NCBI GenBank assembly: GCA_964611435.1
Contig: CAZSXT010000014.1
Span: forward strand, 1 to 64,000
Length of the DNA: 64,000 bases
Source: JAYPHU01 sp964611435
GTDB lineage: Bacteria > Pseudomonadota > Alphaproteobacteria > Rhodospirillales > UBA2165
Direction: 5' to 3'
Part shown: one piece after another, positions 7,743 through 16,382 of the stretch
How positions within the stretch are numbered: position 1 is the first letter of the stretch
How the letters are laid out: each line of letters starts with the position of its first letter
The notes under the pieces: generated by a model
What the model saw: the letters and a program-made list of their open reading frames with translations, nothing else
Databases searched by the model: none
What the model was told of the DNA's origin: nothing
Translations under genes and position numbers: made by a program

Positions 7743-8744
7743 CTAGCTCAGTTTTACCAGCTTGCCGTCAATTCGAATATCGTCTCCGGGATTGGCCCAG
7801 ATCTTTCTGCCCACATGTTTGTCATTAATGGTGATCCTGTGTTGCCTGGACAGGGGCTGCACCCGTATCCGGCTTCCCTCGAAGAGGGAGAAGCGCGCCA
7901 CAGCTTCATCGTCGCCGGCGCCGAGAGAGACGTCCCCGGCGTTGCCGTATCCCACTAGGACGCTGTTCAGTGGCTTTTCGCGCCGGAATAGTTTGCCCAA
8001 CAGAAAGAGAATGATCAGCAGGATCAACAGACTTGCGCCGGCGGCGACGGCTTCCTTGATGGACATCCGCCACGGTCCCAAGCCGCCATCGACCCGGTAA
8101 AACCCGAGGGCCTCGCCACCGTTAAACAACGTGAGCACCAACGGATCGATGCCGCCTAGTTGATCCTTAGGCACGACGATGAACAGTCCGCGGGACTGTT
8201 TTGTCAGAAAGTCTCTGATCCGCCGCGAAACGGCCTCCCGGTCGTCGAACGCCTCGGCTTTGAGGATCAGCCGACGGAAATCTGGCTCTGGCGCATCTGC
8301 GGCCCCGCCGGTCACATGAATTTCCACCAGCCGCATATAGGGAGTCGGGACGGCAGGTGATCCCGGAAAAAAGTTTGGATTTGGACAGGCTGCATTGGCC
8401 GGGTTGCTATAGGTCTTGGCCTTTACCCCGCTGATCACGTCCAACAGGGCCTTGATACGGCACTGTTGGGCAGACGAAATACCGTCCATGACATAAGTAA
8501 GTTTCACCAGCGGCGCGAAAAAACGGGCCTTGTCCGTCAGGTCGTCTCCGCTGCGGGCCAGACTAAGCCGCGACGCCGGGGCTGACGGCGCGTGTTTGTC
8601 GAAATCGATCATCAGTCCGTTGGGCACATGCGACAGATAGAGCCGGTAGGGACCGTCCGCGATAACCTCTCTTGGCGCTTGGGCTCCAGCAGGGGATGCT
8701 ATCGTCAGGATAAGCACTACCAATGCCGCGCCGGCGCCCTTCAT
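7743..8744 (-). CDS. membrane protein with periplasmic domain and FHA-like tail
   Basis: A 333-residue protein with a cleavable-looking signal peptide (ending ASPAGAQA), a periplasmic region of about 210 residues, one transmembrane helix (about 233-255) and a cytoplasmic tail of about 75 residues. The tail is strand-rich and ends R-I-T-I-N-D-K-H-V-G-R then PGDDIRIDG, which resembles the last strands of an FHA domain. The Gly-Arg and Ser-x-x-His phosphopeptide-binding residues are not evident, so it may be degenerate. The periplasmic part has no family I recognise. It overlaps the kinase stop by four bases (ATGA), indicating coupling. Possibly links periplasmic state to cytoplasmic phospho-signalling. 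Confidence 0.75.
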   Translation of the reverse strand: MKGAGAALVVLILTIASPAGAQAPREVIADGPYRLYLSHVPNGLMIDFDKHAPSAPASRLSLARSGDDLTDKARFFAPLVKLTYVMDGISSAQQCRIKALLDVISGVKAKTYSNPANAACPNPNFFPGSPAVPTPYMRLVEIHVTGGAADAPEPDFRRLILKAEAFDDREAVSRRIRDFLTKQSRGLFIVVPKDQLGGIDPLVLTLFNGGEALGFYRVDGGLGPWRMSIKEAVAAGASLLILLIILFLLGKLFRREKPLNSVLVGYGNAGDVSLGAGDDEAVARFSLFEGSRIRVQPLSRQHRITINDKHVGRKIWANPGDDIRIDGKLVKLS

Positions 8745-11173
8745 TTTGGCGTCCCCGCCAAACGGAAGCCCAGCGTATCCAGCCTTTCCGTCTTCTTCAG
8801 GCCGACCGGTCGAAAATAAGTGATTTGATTCTGGTCGAAGTCATACTTGCCGTTCCAGTTGCTGCCCCGCACCACCCGCTGACTGCAATAGAGCCCTCGG
8901 TTCCAGGAACTGCCGTCGGTCGGTGCGCCGAAATATCCGCCGTGCCAGCAATCGTCCAGCCATTCGAGCGCGTTGCCGACTATGGAATTCACCCCCTTGG
9001 CGTTGTGATTGTCCACGGAGACATTTTCAATCTTCGGCTTCAGCTCTTTCAGTTTGTAGCCGTATTTCTTGACCACATATTCCCATTCTGCTTCGGAAGG
9101 CAGCCGAAAGCGATATCGCCGGCTGCGGCTGTTCAGCCAGTTGATGTAAGCCTGCGTTTCATCCCAGGAGACTCCGGTCACTGGCACATTGGGCCCCTTT
9201 ACGGCAGGTTTGGCGGCGCATTTGCCGTCCTTCACGCACAGATTCCACTGCGCCACGGTCACCTCGTTCACCCCCAGCCGAAAACCCTTGACGGTTACCG
9301 GATGCACCGGGCGGGCATAGCCTTGATTCTCGCCGCCCATTCTGAAGCTGCCGGAATCAATGGTCACCATGGCGGCCTCGATCTTCTGGACGCCGGAACG
9401 TATCTCGCTGTCGAGCCTCAGTTGCTTCTGCTTCTTGAGGGCAACCGCCGTGGTTTTTTCGATCCGACGCGCGATGGCTGAGGCGCGGATTTGCAGGGTT
9501 GTCAATTGCCGCTCCGTTGCCGCCGCATCGACTTGGCCGAGAAGCGTGGCGAGCTCTCCACCGTTCCGGCGCTTGCCGTATCGCTGGTTGAGCGCGCTGA
9601 TGTCCGCGCGAACATTGGCTCTGAGGTCTTCCAATTTCCGCCGGGTGTTCTTTGCCCGCTGCTGGGTCAGGAACGCGTCAATCTTTGGGCCGGCATGGGC
9701 GATGATCCTGTCGATAGATACTTTGTCGTCGGCGTTTTGGATGCCGGTGATCAGGCGCGCCAGATCGGGCGTGTCGACAGAGACATCTTCCCGGCGGGCA
9801 CGGGTCATGACGCCGTTCTCCACGATGGCGGCAAGGAGGTTTTGGTTGAGGGCAAATACTATCGGATCGACGGATTTGAACACCCGGTCCGTCTTTTCCT
9901 TAGTCGAGCCATACCCGTCAAAATAATGTTTGTCCCGCAGGGCCCGAAACTCTCGCGCTAGTTGGGTAAGTTCCTCCATCGGCGGGTTCAGCCGGTCCAG
10001 GGAGTTCAAAAGGGTGGTCTTGTTGTTCCGAGCGGTGATGAGGTTTTCATCGGCCAGTCTGCCAACATGGCTTTTGTACTCGTTGGCATAGGATAGCAGG
10101 CTTTGATGGGCGTCCTCCACCCGGGCGGCGTAGGACGTGCCTTCCGTCAACAACCGCTCCACCTCCGACTTATCCGTGAATAGCTTGTATGTGTAGTTGC
10201 GGCCATCGATCTGGTTCGTCACCGCATAGTTGGCTGCCCAGCCGATGGCGGCAAGGAAGATCACGGTTGCGGCGAGGGAATATTTCCGCTTACCGATGCC
10301 CCGGCTGAATTTTTGCAGGCCCGATAGGGTAAGCTGATCCAGCCAATCCTCGGCGGTGTCAAACCGCTCATCTGGCTTGGCGCGCAACGATCGCTCTATG
10401 GATTTCAGCAGCTTCGCATCGTGATGGCGGCCATAAGCCAGAATTTCCGTGGAGGCGCGGTCAGGCGCGTCGTCGCCTTGAAATTTTTCAAGGGTGATGA
10501 CTTCGAAAAACACGGCGGCCAAAGCGAACAAGTCGAACCGGTGATCGATCGTCGGCGGGTCGGTAAAAGCCTCTGGTGCGGCATAACGGCGGGTCAGATA
10601 CAATTGATCAAACGCCTCCATCGTATCCGACATGGTCTGAAACGCTACGGAGGCGCCGAAGTCGATCAGCACCGGATCGCCGTTCCCGGTGATGATGATA
10701 TTACTGGGCTTGATGTCGCCGTGAATGATGTCGGCCTCGTGAATCGCCCCCAGGCCTTTCAACAATCCTTCGAGCCAGCGCCGGGTCGTTAAGTCGGACA
10801 CGACCTGGTTGTCGGCGATGATGTCGTCCAGCCGCCGGCCCTCCACATAGTCCATGATGATGTACGCCGTGCCGAGACCCTCAAAATAACGGGTGACCTT
10901 GACGATGTTCGGGACGTCGAACTTGGCCAGGATTTGCGCTTCGGCGATAAAATTGCCCAGCAGCCGGTTGAACGCGTCTTCCGATCCGGGCTTTGGCACA
11001 ACGTTGAATTCCTCCCCCCGGTCGCAGAGCCGATGTGGAAAGAATTCTTTGATCGCGACTTTGCGGTTGAGATTAACGTCGGTCGCCAGATACGTGTTGG
11101 CAAAACCGCCACTGCCCAGCCGCTCGATGATCTTGTATTCGAGGATACGCGCGTTTGGGGGGAGCCAGCTCAT
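8741..11173 (-). CDS. membrane Ser/Thr kinase with FGE-sulfatase-like domain
   Basis: An 810-residue transmembrane protein kinase. Residues about 12-290 form a Hanks-type kinase: glycine loop GSGGFANTY, V-A-I-K lysine, HGDIKPSN catalytic loop (HGD instead of HRD, as in many bacterial kinases), D-F-G and A-P-E. One helix (about 305-325) precedes a roughly 280-residue helical periplasmic region, then a C-terminal FGE-sulfatase (SUMF1-like) domain (about 610-810) starting M-V-T-I-D-S-G-S-F-R-M-G-G. The cysteine pair of genuine formylglycine-generating enzymes is not recognisable, so that domain is probably a ligand-binding module, as in Pkn1/PpkA-type kinases. Likely substrates are the FHA and MotA-like proteins of this locus (inference). 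Confidence 0.92.
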   Translation of the reverse strand: MSWLPPNARILEYKIIERLGSGGFANTYLATDVNLNRKVAIKEFFPHRLCDRGEEFNVVPKPGSEDAFNRLLGNFIAEAQILAKFDVPNIVKVTRYFEGLGTAYIIMDYVEGRRLDDIIADNQVVSDLTTRRWLEGLLKGLGAIHEADIIHGDIKPSNIIITGNGDPVLIDFGASVAFQTMSDTMEAFDQLYLTRRYAAPEAFTDPPTIDHRFDLFALAAVFFEVITLEKFQGDDAPDRASTEILAYGRHHDAKLLKSIERSLRAKPDERFDTAEDWLDQLTLSGLQKFSRGIGKRKYSLAATVIFLAAIGWAANYAVTNQIDGRNYTYKLFTDKSEVERLLTEGTSYAARVEDAHQSLLSYANEYKSHVGRLADENLITARNNKTTLLNSLDRLNPPMEELTQLAREFRALRDKHYFDGYGSTKEKTDRVFKSVDPIVFALNQNLLAAIVENGVMTRARREDVSVDTPDLARLITGIQNADDKVSIDRIIAHAGPKIDAFLTQQRAKNTRRKLEDLRANVRADISALNQRYGKRRNGGELATLLGQVDAAATERQLTTLQIRASAIARRIEKTTAVALKKQKQLRLDSEIRSGVQKIEAAMVTIDSGSFRMGGENQGYARPVHPVTVKGFRLGVNEVTVAQWNLCVKDGKCAAKPAVKGPNVPVTGVSWDETQAYINWLNSRSRRYRFRLPSEAEWEYVVKKYGYKLKELKPKIENVSVDNHNAKGVNSIVGNALEWLDDCWHGGYFGAPTDGSSWNRGLYCSQRVVRGSNWNGKYDFDQNQITYFRPVGLKKTERLDTLGFRLAGTPK

Positions 11174-11188
11174 GCTCTCAGCCGCCGC

Positions 11189-12421
11189 CTAAAGGCTGCA
11201 GAACTTCTCCTTGTCGGACATGTCGCATACAACGGACCGGGGACGCAGGGACTTGCCGATGCCCGGGCCGAAGACGGTGGTGGTTTCTCCGGCTTTGATA
11301 ACGCCGGAAAAATGTTCCGGCGTGCAATCGTTTTGGCCATCTTGAACCCAGCACCAAAGCCACTCCGCCGGCTTTTGACAGGTGTTCGACAGCCGCGCCA
11401 AGGCGCCCTCGCTCTCCGGTGATACTTGAATGCAGGCCGGATCGAGATGCGCCGCCTTGTTGTCCGCCGGCTTGGGTGTTTGCGGCGCCGGCGCAGACGA
11501 GACCAGACGTCCGGACTCCGGCGCGGTGGGCGCTGGCGCGCTTGATGACGGTAGCGTCGACGAGGATGATCCCGAATTGGCTGCGCCCGGCTTCAACGAA
11601 GGCTGCGTGGGGGCGACCGTATACGGTACGTTGCTCGTCTGTGGCGGCGGCGTGCCGAAGCTGCCCGTACTTGCGGTTTGCGATGGCGGCGGGGCAGGGG
11701 TGTAGCCCTGGCCCATCATCGAGACGAAGTTGGCGAACGTGTTGGTCAGCGTATTGACGCCGTTGCCGCTGTAGGTGGAGCCGAAATTGTTGTAGCTGTA
11801 GGGGTCCGCGTACTGATTGGCGGTCGCCGCGGAAATGACCACGCCGCCGACGAGAACCGTTCCGATCAAGACTTTTTGCAGCGCCTCCGCCCGGCCGGCT
11901 TCCAGGGTGGCGTTAAACTCGGCCTTGCCGGCCTCAACATCCTCGTTCAGTTGGTATTTGCCCTTGATCTCGCCGGTGTATTCGAATTGGGCGGCGTTGG
12001 AGTTGTTAACGGTGTCTTTCATGAGATTATCGAAAAACTGGTCATCGGACTTTTCGAGTATTTGGATGCGCTCATGAGAGTAGGTGGCGTTGCCGTTTGC
12101 CAGGTTGATGCATTCAACCAGCAAAAACCGCTCCTGCTCTGATCTGAGAGTGACCTTGGGCGCGTTTTTAACGAAGTCCATGGAGGCCGTGCGGATTTCG
12201 TAGTGCTTGCCTGCCTTCGAGAACCTATCGACTTGATCGTAATATTGGTCACAGGCTTTCCAGGCAGGGCTATCCTTCACCGCTGCCAGAAAGGCGGCGG
12301 GGGAGTTTGCCTCCTGCGCGCCGGCGCTAAAGCCGGTCAATAGCGCACAGAGTCCCGCGAAGGCGGAAACGGCCAGCCTACGAAACTGGCTCTGTCCGGT
12401 TTGGACCAAACCGTCGGTCAT
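11189..12421 (-). CDS. secreted protein with Cys-containing C-terminal domain
   Basis: A 410-residue exported protein. The ATG at 12421 is chosen because AAGGAG lies a few bases upstream and it gives a signal peptide ending in SAGAQA; the gene therefore overlaps the preceding lipoprotein gene by 44 bases. An N-terminal helical domain with two cysteines is followed by a hydrophobic glycine-containing segment (K-V-L-I-G-T-V-L-V-G-G), a Pro/Ser/Thr-rich linker of about 110 residues and a compact C-terminal domain with several Cys (CQKPAEWLWCWVQDG, ending C-S-L). No family recognised. Position upstream of the kinase suggests an envelope component of the same system. Confidence 0.78.
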   Translation of the reverse strand: MTDGLVQTGQSQFRRLAVSAFAGLCALLTGFSAGAQEANSPAAFLAAVKDSPAWKACDQYYDQVDRFSKAGKHYEIRTASMDFVKNAPKVTLRSEQERFLLVECINLANGNATYSHERIQILEKSDDQFFDNLMKDTVNNSNAAQFEYTGEIKGKYQLNEDVEAGKAEFNATLEAGRAEALQKVLIGTVLVGGVVISAATANQYADPYSYNNFGSTYSGNGVNTLTNTFANFVSMMGQGYTPAPPPSQTASTGSFGTPPPQTSNVPYTVAPTQPSLKPGAANSGSSSSTLPSSSAPAPTAPESGRLVSSAPAPQTPKPADNKAAHLDPACIQVSPESEGALARLSNTCQKPAEWLWCWVQDGQNDCTPEHFSGVIKAGETTTVFGPGIGKSLRPRSVVCDMSDKEKFCSL

Positions 12422-13952
12422 ACTGCTCCTTAACGAATTTCTTGAATTCGTCATAGCTCTTGGCGCGGACTTCCACGCGTTCGCTTTCGGAAATCTCGAA
12501 AACATAGGATTTTTGCGAGTCATAGGCCGATTCAAACGAAGTTTTGAAGGTGACGTCAATTGTTTCCAGGTCGGAGGCCGCCCGGGCGATCAGTGCCGCA
12601 CCGACACCGATTAACGCGACGCCCCCAATGGTTCCGGCGGTATTGTCACTGCTACCGCTCCTCGCCGCCGCCACGGCCCCGCCTATAGCAATAAGCGCGC
12701 CGATCACGGCCTGGGTCTGGGCCTGAATATATTGATTGCGGGCTTCTTGTTCCGAGTCCCTTAAGTTATTGAAGCTGCCAAGAAAATCGTTTGTTTCGAA
12801 CAAGGCTGCAGTCCAGCGCTGATCCCGGTCCTCCAGATAACGGACCTCTGTTTCCTTGGCCTTCAATAGGAACGTTTTCTTCCCCTGATCGGTGTTCTTG
12901 AGCATGACATCGCTTAAGTCAGCACTGTCTAGCGCCGCCCAGTACTTTTTCTGCGCCGTTGTGACGACCTTGTTATTATCGACCAATCCGAGCGCTGCGA
13001 GGATCATTTTGTAGTACGCGTCATAGAACTCGTAAGCGAAAAAGGCGCCAGGGCTGTAATTCGCCGCTGCGAGTTCCTTGGCCGGAATTAAGGTTTCCGG
13101 GATCGGCGTTTTCTCCAGATCGTGCGATCCGGCGTCCAGTTCAAAATACTTTCCCTTTTCCAGTGCGCCGCTGCCTAAGGACTTGCCTTGTAATGAGGCC
13201 GAGGCCGCGCTTTGCGCGTAGTGGCTGGTGTTGAGCATATCGATCAACTGGGCGCGAAGGCCTTCGCCGTCGGGATTGTTGGCGGCATTGACCAATTCGC
13301 TGGTCAACGCGACCGCGCCGCCAGTATCCGGTTTCACCGCTGGATCAACCCGTACCGAAATGATTGGCGCCAGGCTCTCCCCATAGCTGGTGATCAAACT
13401 GGATTTATTGGAGGGCCGGGTATTCGGGTGGACATAGGTAAGGATGTTGATTTCCACATCATGGGCCGGCATCCCCTTTTCGAACGGCTCCAGCCGGTAG
13501 CCCTTACCCGGTTCAAATACCAAGGTCGTCGGGTTGAGGATCACCGCCAAATCACCTTTGCTGCGCAACCGCAGATACTTGGCTAGATGCAGGGCGTAAA
13601 ATGTGTTTTTGGCGAACATGGCCCGCATATTGTTGGTGGCAATTTGGTCGTCGGTGACCTCCTCGTGGTCCGTTTCAACGAGGCCGGAGTCGTTTGGATT
13701 GGGCGGGGCCGACGTGCGGATCGGCGTCTTGATGTAATCGCTGTAGAAGGTATTTTCCGTGGAACTGTCTGTGGTGGAGATAAACGTCACTTTGACCACT
13801 GGACGGCCCCGGAAATTGGCTGCCGAAGGTTTTGTTACTTTTTCACCGCCGATATTTGGCGGATAGGGGGTGCCGACCGCGATGCAGCCCGATAGTAACC
13901 CGGCTGCCAGCACCCCGGCGCACAGTTTTCCCAATCGAGCTCGCTCGTTCAT
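12378..13952 (-). CDS. outer-membrane-type lipoprotein, function unknown
   Basis: A 524-residue predicted lipoprotein with lipobox L20-S-G-C23; residue +2 is Ile, so retention in the inner membrane is not expected. The body is mixed alpha/beta without a domain I recognise. Near residues 415-465 two glycine- and alanine-rich hydrophobic stretches (G-A-L-I-A-I-G-G-A-V-A-A-A and G-G-V-A-L-I-G-V-G-A-A-L-I-A) could form a membrane hairpin or glycine zipper. It is the first gene of the minus run that includes the kinase and the VWA proteins, so it probably anchors or contacts the complex at the outer membrane. That is inference from position. Confidence 0.78.
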   Translation of the reverse strand: MNERARLGKLCAGVLAAGLLSGCIAVGTPYPPNIGGEKVTKPSAANFRGRPVVKVTFISTTDSSTENTFYSDYIKTPIRTSAPPNPNDSGLVETDHEEVTDDQIATNNMRAMFAKNTFYALHLAKYLRLRSKGDLAVILNPTTLVFEPGKGYRLEPFEKGMPAHDVEINILTYVHPNTRPSNKSSLITSYGESLAPIISVRVDPAVKPDTGGAVALTSELVNAANNPDGEGLRAQLIDMLNTSHYAQSAASASLQGKSLGSGALEKGKYFELDAGSHDLEKTPIPETLIPAKELAAANYSPGAFFAYEFYDAYYKMILAALGLVDNNKVVTTAQKKYWAALDSADLSDVMLKNTDQGKKTFLLKAKETEVRYLEDRDQRWTAALFETNDFLGSFNNLRDSEQEARNQYIQAQTQAVIGALIAIGGAVAAARSGSSDNTAGTIGGVALIGVGAALIARAASDLETIDVTFKTSFESAYDSQKSYVFEISESERVEVRAKSYDEFKKFVKEQYDRRFGPNRTEPVS

Positions 13953-14096
13953 GTCTCTTCCCTATCTAATGTGCATTTCCGAGGCTATCAGGCGCGCGGG
14001 GCACCGGACTTATCTCCTAAATATTGTATCCTAGAACAGGATTACCCGCGAGGATGTTTTTAAATTGTGGCGGGATGATGGTAGAGAGGACGGACC
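13953..14096. promoter_or_regulatory. divergent intergenic region
   Basis: About 144 bases between the lipoprotein gene (minus) and the methyltransferase-like gene (plus), where promoters for both directions should lie. An AGAGGA lies 8 bases before the plus-strand ATG at 14097. No convincing promoter or operator motif was recognised. Confidence 0.35.
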
Positions 14097-14690
14097 ATGG
14101 ATATCCTCTCCGCCCATATCATATATGCGCTCGCCTGGGTCAGCTTTGGCCTGGGACATACGGTCCTGTCGGGAGACCGACTAAAGCCGTTGTTCGGCAG
14201 AACCTACCGGCTCGCCTATAATGTCATCGCCGTGGTTCACATCGGGGTGGTTATCGCCGTCGGCGGCTGGGCATTTGCCGTGCTGGAGCCGACGTTTGTC
14301 CTGCCCGGCTGGGCGATTACGGCGTTATTCGCCGTTGCCGTGGTGGGCGCCTTGATCCTGTTGATGGCGCTGAAAACCTATGATTTGGGCTTGTTCGCCG
14401 GCACCCGGCAGATGCGGGAGGGCCTGTCGGGGGAGACGCCCGATCCCCTAGTGACTACGGGATGGCACGCTTACGTGCGGCACCCCCTGTATCTGGGCGC
14501 GTATTTGCTACTCTGGGGGCTGGTGCGAAATGATCTGTCGCTGGCGACGGCGATCTGGGGGTCGCTCTATCTACTGATCGGGACGCATTTCGAAGAACGG
14601 AAACTATTGGCGCTCTATGGGGATGCCTATGCGGACTACAAAGCCAGGGTGCCGGCGGTCATCCCCTGGAAGGGTAAGACGAGCGCATAG
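14097..14690 (+). CDS. isoprenylcysteine methyltransferase-like membrane protein
   Basis: A 197-residue integral membrane protein with about five helices. The C-terminal half has the signature of the ICMT/PEMT/NnrU-type membrane methyltransferase superfamily: VRHPLYLGAYLL, then a helix, then G-T-H-F-E-E-R-K-L-L-A-L-Y-G-D and Y-A-D-Y-K-A-R-V-P. In this superfamily the HP and EE pairs help to bind S-adenosylmethionine. The substrate cannot be told from sequence; methanethiol, isoprenoid and lipid targets are known in relatives. It stands alone, followed by a weak terminator-like hairpin before the TRAP operon. Confidence 0.8.
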   Translation: MDILSAHIIYALAWVSFGLGHTVLSGDRLKPLFGRTYRLAYNVIAVVHIGVVIAVGGWAFAVLEPTFVLPGWAITALFAVAVVGALILLMALKTYDLGLFAGTRQMREGLSGETPDPLVTTGWHAYVRHPLYLGAYLLLWGLVRNDLSLATAIWGSLYLLIGTHFEERKLLALYGDAYADYKARVPAVIPWKGKTSA

Positions 14691-14737
14691 AGACGGGCGC
14701 AGATTTGAACGCGCCGGAAATATTGCCTATTCTTCCC

Positions 14738-14763
14738 GTAACGGAAGCACGTTACACTTTTTG
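14738..14763 (+). terminator. possible weak intrinsic terminator
   Basis: A six-base-pair hairpin (GTAACG/CGTTAC, loop GAAGCA) followed by ACTTTTTGT. The stem is short and the T run has five bases, so termination would be weak. It lies between the methyltransferase-like gene and the first TRAP operon. Confidence 0.4.
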
Positions 14764-14771
14764 TAATTGTT

Positions 14772-14793
14772 TGGCCGGTGAACGTCCCGGCCA
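14772..14793 (+). promoter_or_regulatory. leader inverted repeat upstream of dctP (TRAP 1)
   Basis: A seven-base inverted repeat TGGCCGG/CCGGCCA around TGAACGTC, 41 bases before the DctP start. A similar element with the same TGAACGT core lies upstream of the second dctP (29321-29337). It may be an operator or RNA hairpin; no T run follows, so it is not a terminator. Confidence 0.35.
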
Positions 14794-14834
14794 GGCAGGA
14801 GAATAAATCAACGTTCTTAACAGGGAGAAAACTC

Positions 14835-15863
14835 ATGAAACAGTTTACCAAATTTGCCGTGCGTTCTTTAACGGCCGTAGCCACGGTGGCTGCGGTGGCC
14901 GGCTTTTCCATGACCGCCAGCGTAACACCCGCTGGCGCGAAAGACCTGAAGATGGCCTTCTTCCCGAGCCCGAAGCACCCGCTTTGGGGCAAGATGATGA
15001 TGCCCTGGGCCAAGGATCTGGAAAAAGCCAATCCCGGCGTGAAGGTTAAAGGCTTCCCCGGCAGCCAGATCGGCGGCGCCCCTCCCGGTGCGTTCAAGCG
15101 GGTGGTGAACGGTATTTCCGATATCGAACTGCACCTGCCCGGCTATACCTCGACCGTGTTCCCGCGCACTCTGGTGATGGAAATTCCGCTGCAGCACGGC
15201 TCGCCGTCCGAAGCGACCGAGGCGTTCTGGCGTATTTATGAAAAGCACATCGCGTCCGAATATAAGCGCGTTAAGTTGCTGGCGGCCTTCGCCACCGACG
15301 TGCCGGCGGTGATGACCAACAAAATCGTTAAAACACCGGGTGATTTGGCGGGAATGAAACTCCGGACACCGTCCAAGAACCAAGCGGCGATCATCGAAGG
15401 CCTGGGCGCTGTACCGGTAGCCATGCCAATGCCGCAGACCTATAGCGCTATCCAAAAGGGCGTGGTTGACGGCGCGATTGTCGGCATCTCGGTGGTTCGC
15501 AGCTTCAAGATCATCGAAGTGGCGGAAAAGTACATCGTCGATCTGCCGTTCGGGTATTCGCCGATCATCATCGCCATGAACAAAAAGTCCTATGACGGCC
15601 TGTCCAAGTCTGAACGGGATTACATCGATGCGAACAGCGGCCTGAAATACAGCCTGGTCGGAGCGAAGAACTACGAAGCCGCACAACGGGGATCGCTGAA
15701 GTTGATCAACGACAATCCCAAAACCAGCGTCGTGTCCCTGAATGACGCTGAGCGTAAACAGTGGGTGGAGAAGCTTGAGAAGGTGGTCGACGGTTGGGTC
15801 AGCTCGTTCGAAAAGCAAGGCATCCCCTACAAGCAACTGTTGGCCGACTATCTGAAAAAATAG
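14835..15863 (+). CDS. dctP: TRAP transporter solute-binding protein DctP
   Basis: A 342-residue periplasmic binding protein of the DctP family, which delivers a small carboxylate to the DctQM membrane complex. A signal peptide (residues about 1-34, ending TPAGA) precedes a mature start KDLKMAFFPS. Family features are LAGMKLRTPS with the ligand-binding Arg, and a helix reading M-P-Q-T-Y-S-A-I-Q-K-G-V-V-D-G-A. The ATG at 14835 has AGGGAG upstream and is preferred over the longer frame from 14778. The dctQ and dctM genes follow directly. The ligand is not readable from sequence; the nearby aromatic hydroxylase makes an aromatic or organic acid possible. Confidence 0.93.
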   Translation: MKQFTKFAVRSLTAVATVAAVAGFSMTASVTPAGAKDLKMAFFPSPKHPLWGKMMMPWAKDLEKANPGVKVKGFPGSQIGGAPPGAFKRVVNGISDIELHLPGYTSTVFPRTLVMEIPLQHGSPSEATEAFWRIYEKHIASEYKRVKLLAAFATDVPAVMTNKIVKTPGDLAGMKLRTPSKNQAAIIEGLGAVPVAMPMPQTYSAIQKGVVDGAIVGISVVRSFKIIEVAEKYIVDLPFGYSPIIIAMNKKSYDGLSKSERDYIDANSGLKYSLVGAKNYEAAQRGSLKLINDNPKTSVVSLNDAERKQWVEKLEKVVDGWVSSFEKQGIPYKQLLADYLKK

Positions 15864-15866
15864 TCC

Positions 15867-16382
15867 ATGCCTTCAAGGGAAAACCGGATCGCCCGCGCCG
15901 CGGACGCCGTTACGACCTATCTGGCGTATGCCGCCGGCATTGTGTTGATGCTGTTAATGGTCCTGACAACGGCTGATGTGGCCGGGCGATATTTCTTCAA
16001 CAAGCCGATCACGGGGGTCTTTGATCTCACCCATTTTGCGGTGTTGATCATGGTCTTCTTCGGCTTGGCCTATTGCGGCATTAAGGGCGGCCACGTGGCG
16101 ATCGAACTGCTGTACGATAAGCTGCCCCCACCGGTAGCGCGCGTCCTGGACAAGTTTATCAATCTGGTCGGCGCGGTGCTGTTTCTGGTGATCGCCTGGC
16201 GGACGGCGATTCAGTCGATCGACGTCAAAGACTTCGGCGAAGCGTCCCAGCTTCTACTGATTCCGTACCATCCGTTCTACTACCTGGTGGCGTTCGGCTG
16301 TGTCGTGTTTGCCGGGGTCATGTTCATGCGAATGTTTATTCCCGAAGACCGGCACGCCGCCGCGCCGGAGGATGGGGAATGA
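15867..16382 (+). CDS. dctQ: TRAP transporter small membrane subunit DctQ
   Basis: A 171-residue protein with four predicted transmembrane helices, typical of DctQ. Family residues include G-R-Y-F-F-N-K-P-I-T-G near residue 45, following the first helix. It starts three bases after dctP and its stop overlaps the start of dctM (ATGA), so the three genes form one operon. DctQ bridges the binding protein and the large permease DctM. Confidence 0.92.
   Translation: MPSRENRIARAADAVTTYLAYAAGIVLMLLMVLTTADVAGRYFFNKPITGVFDLTHFAVLIMVFFGLAYCGIKGGHVAIELLYDKLPPPVARVLDKFINLVGAVLFLVIAWRTAIQSIDVKDFGEASQLLLIPYHPFYYLVAFGCVVFAGVMFMRMFIPEDRHAAAPEDGE

Noticed and set aside
402..13952. Type VI secretion system accessory locus (PpkA/PppA/Fha)
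   Set aside because: No tss core gene (sheath, Hcp, VgrG, ClpV, TssJLM) is visible; the MotA-like and MotB-helix VWA proteins do not belong to T6SS.
402..13952. Zorya anti-phage system
   Set aside because: A MotA-like protein is present but there is no OmpA-type ZorB, ZorC, or ZorD helicase.
14868..15836. 322-residue minus-strand open frame opposite dctP
   Set aside because: The plus frame has a signal peptide and clear DctP motifs, and the antisense frame has arginine/histidine-rich shadow composition.
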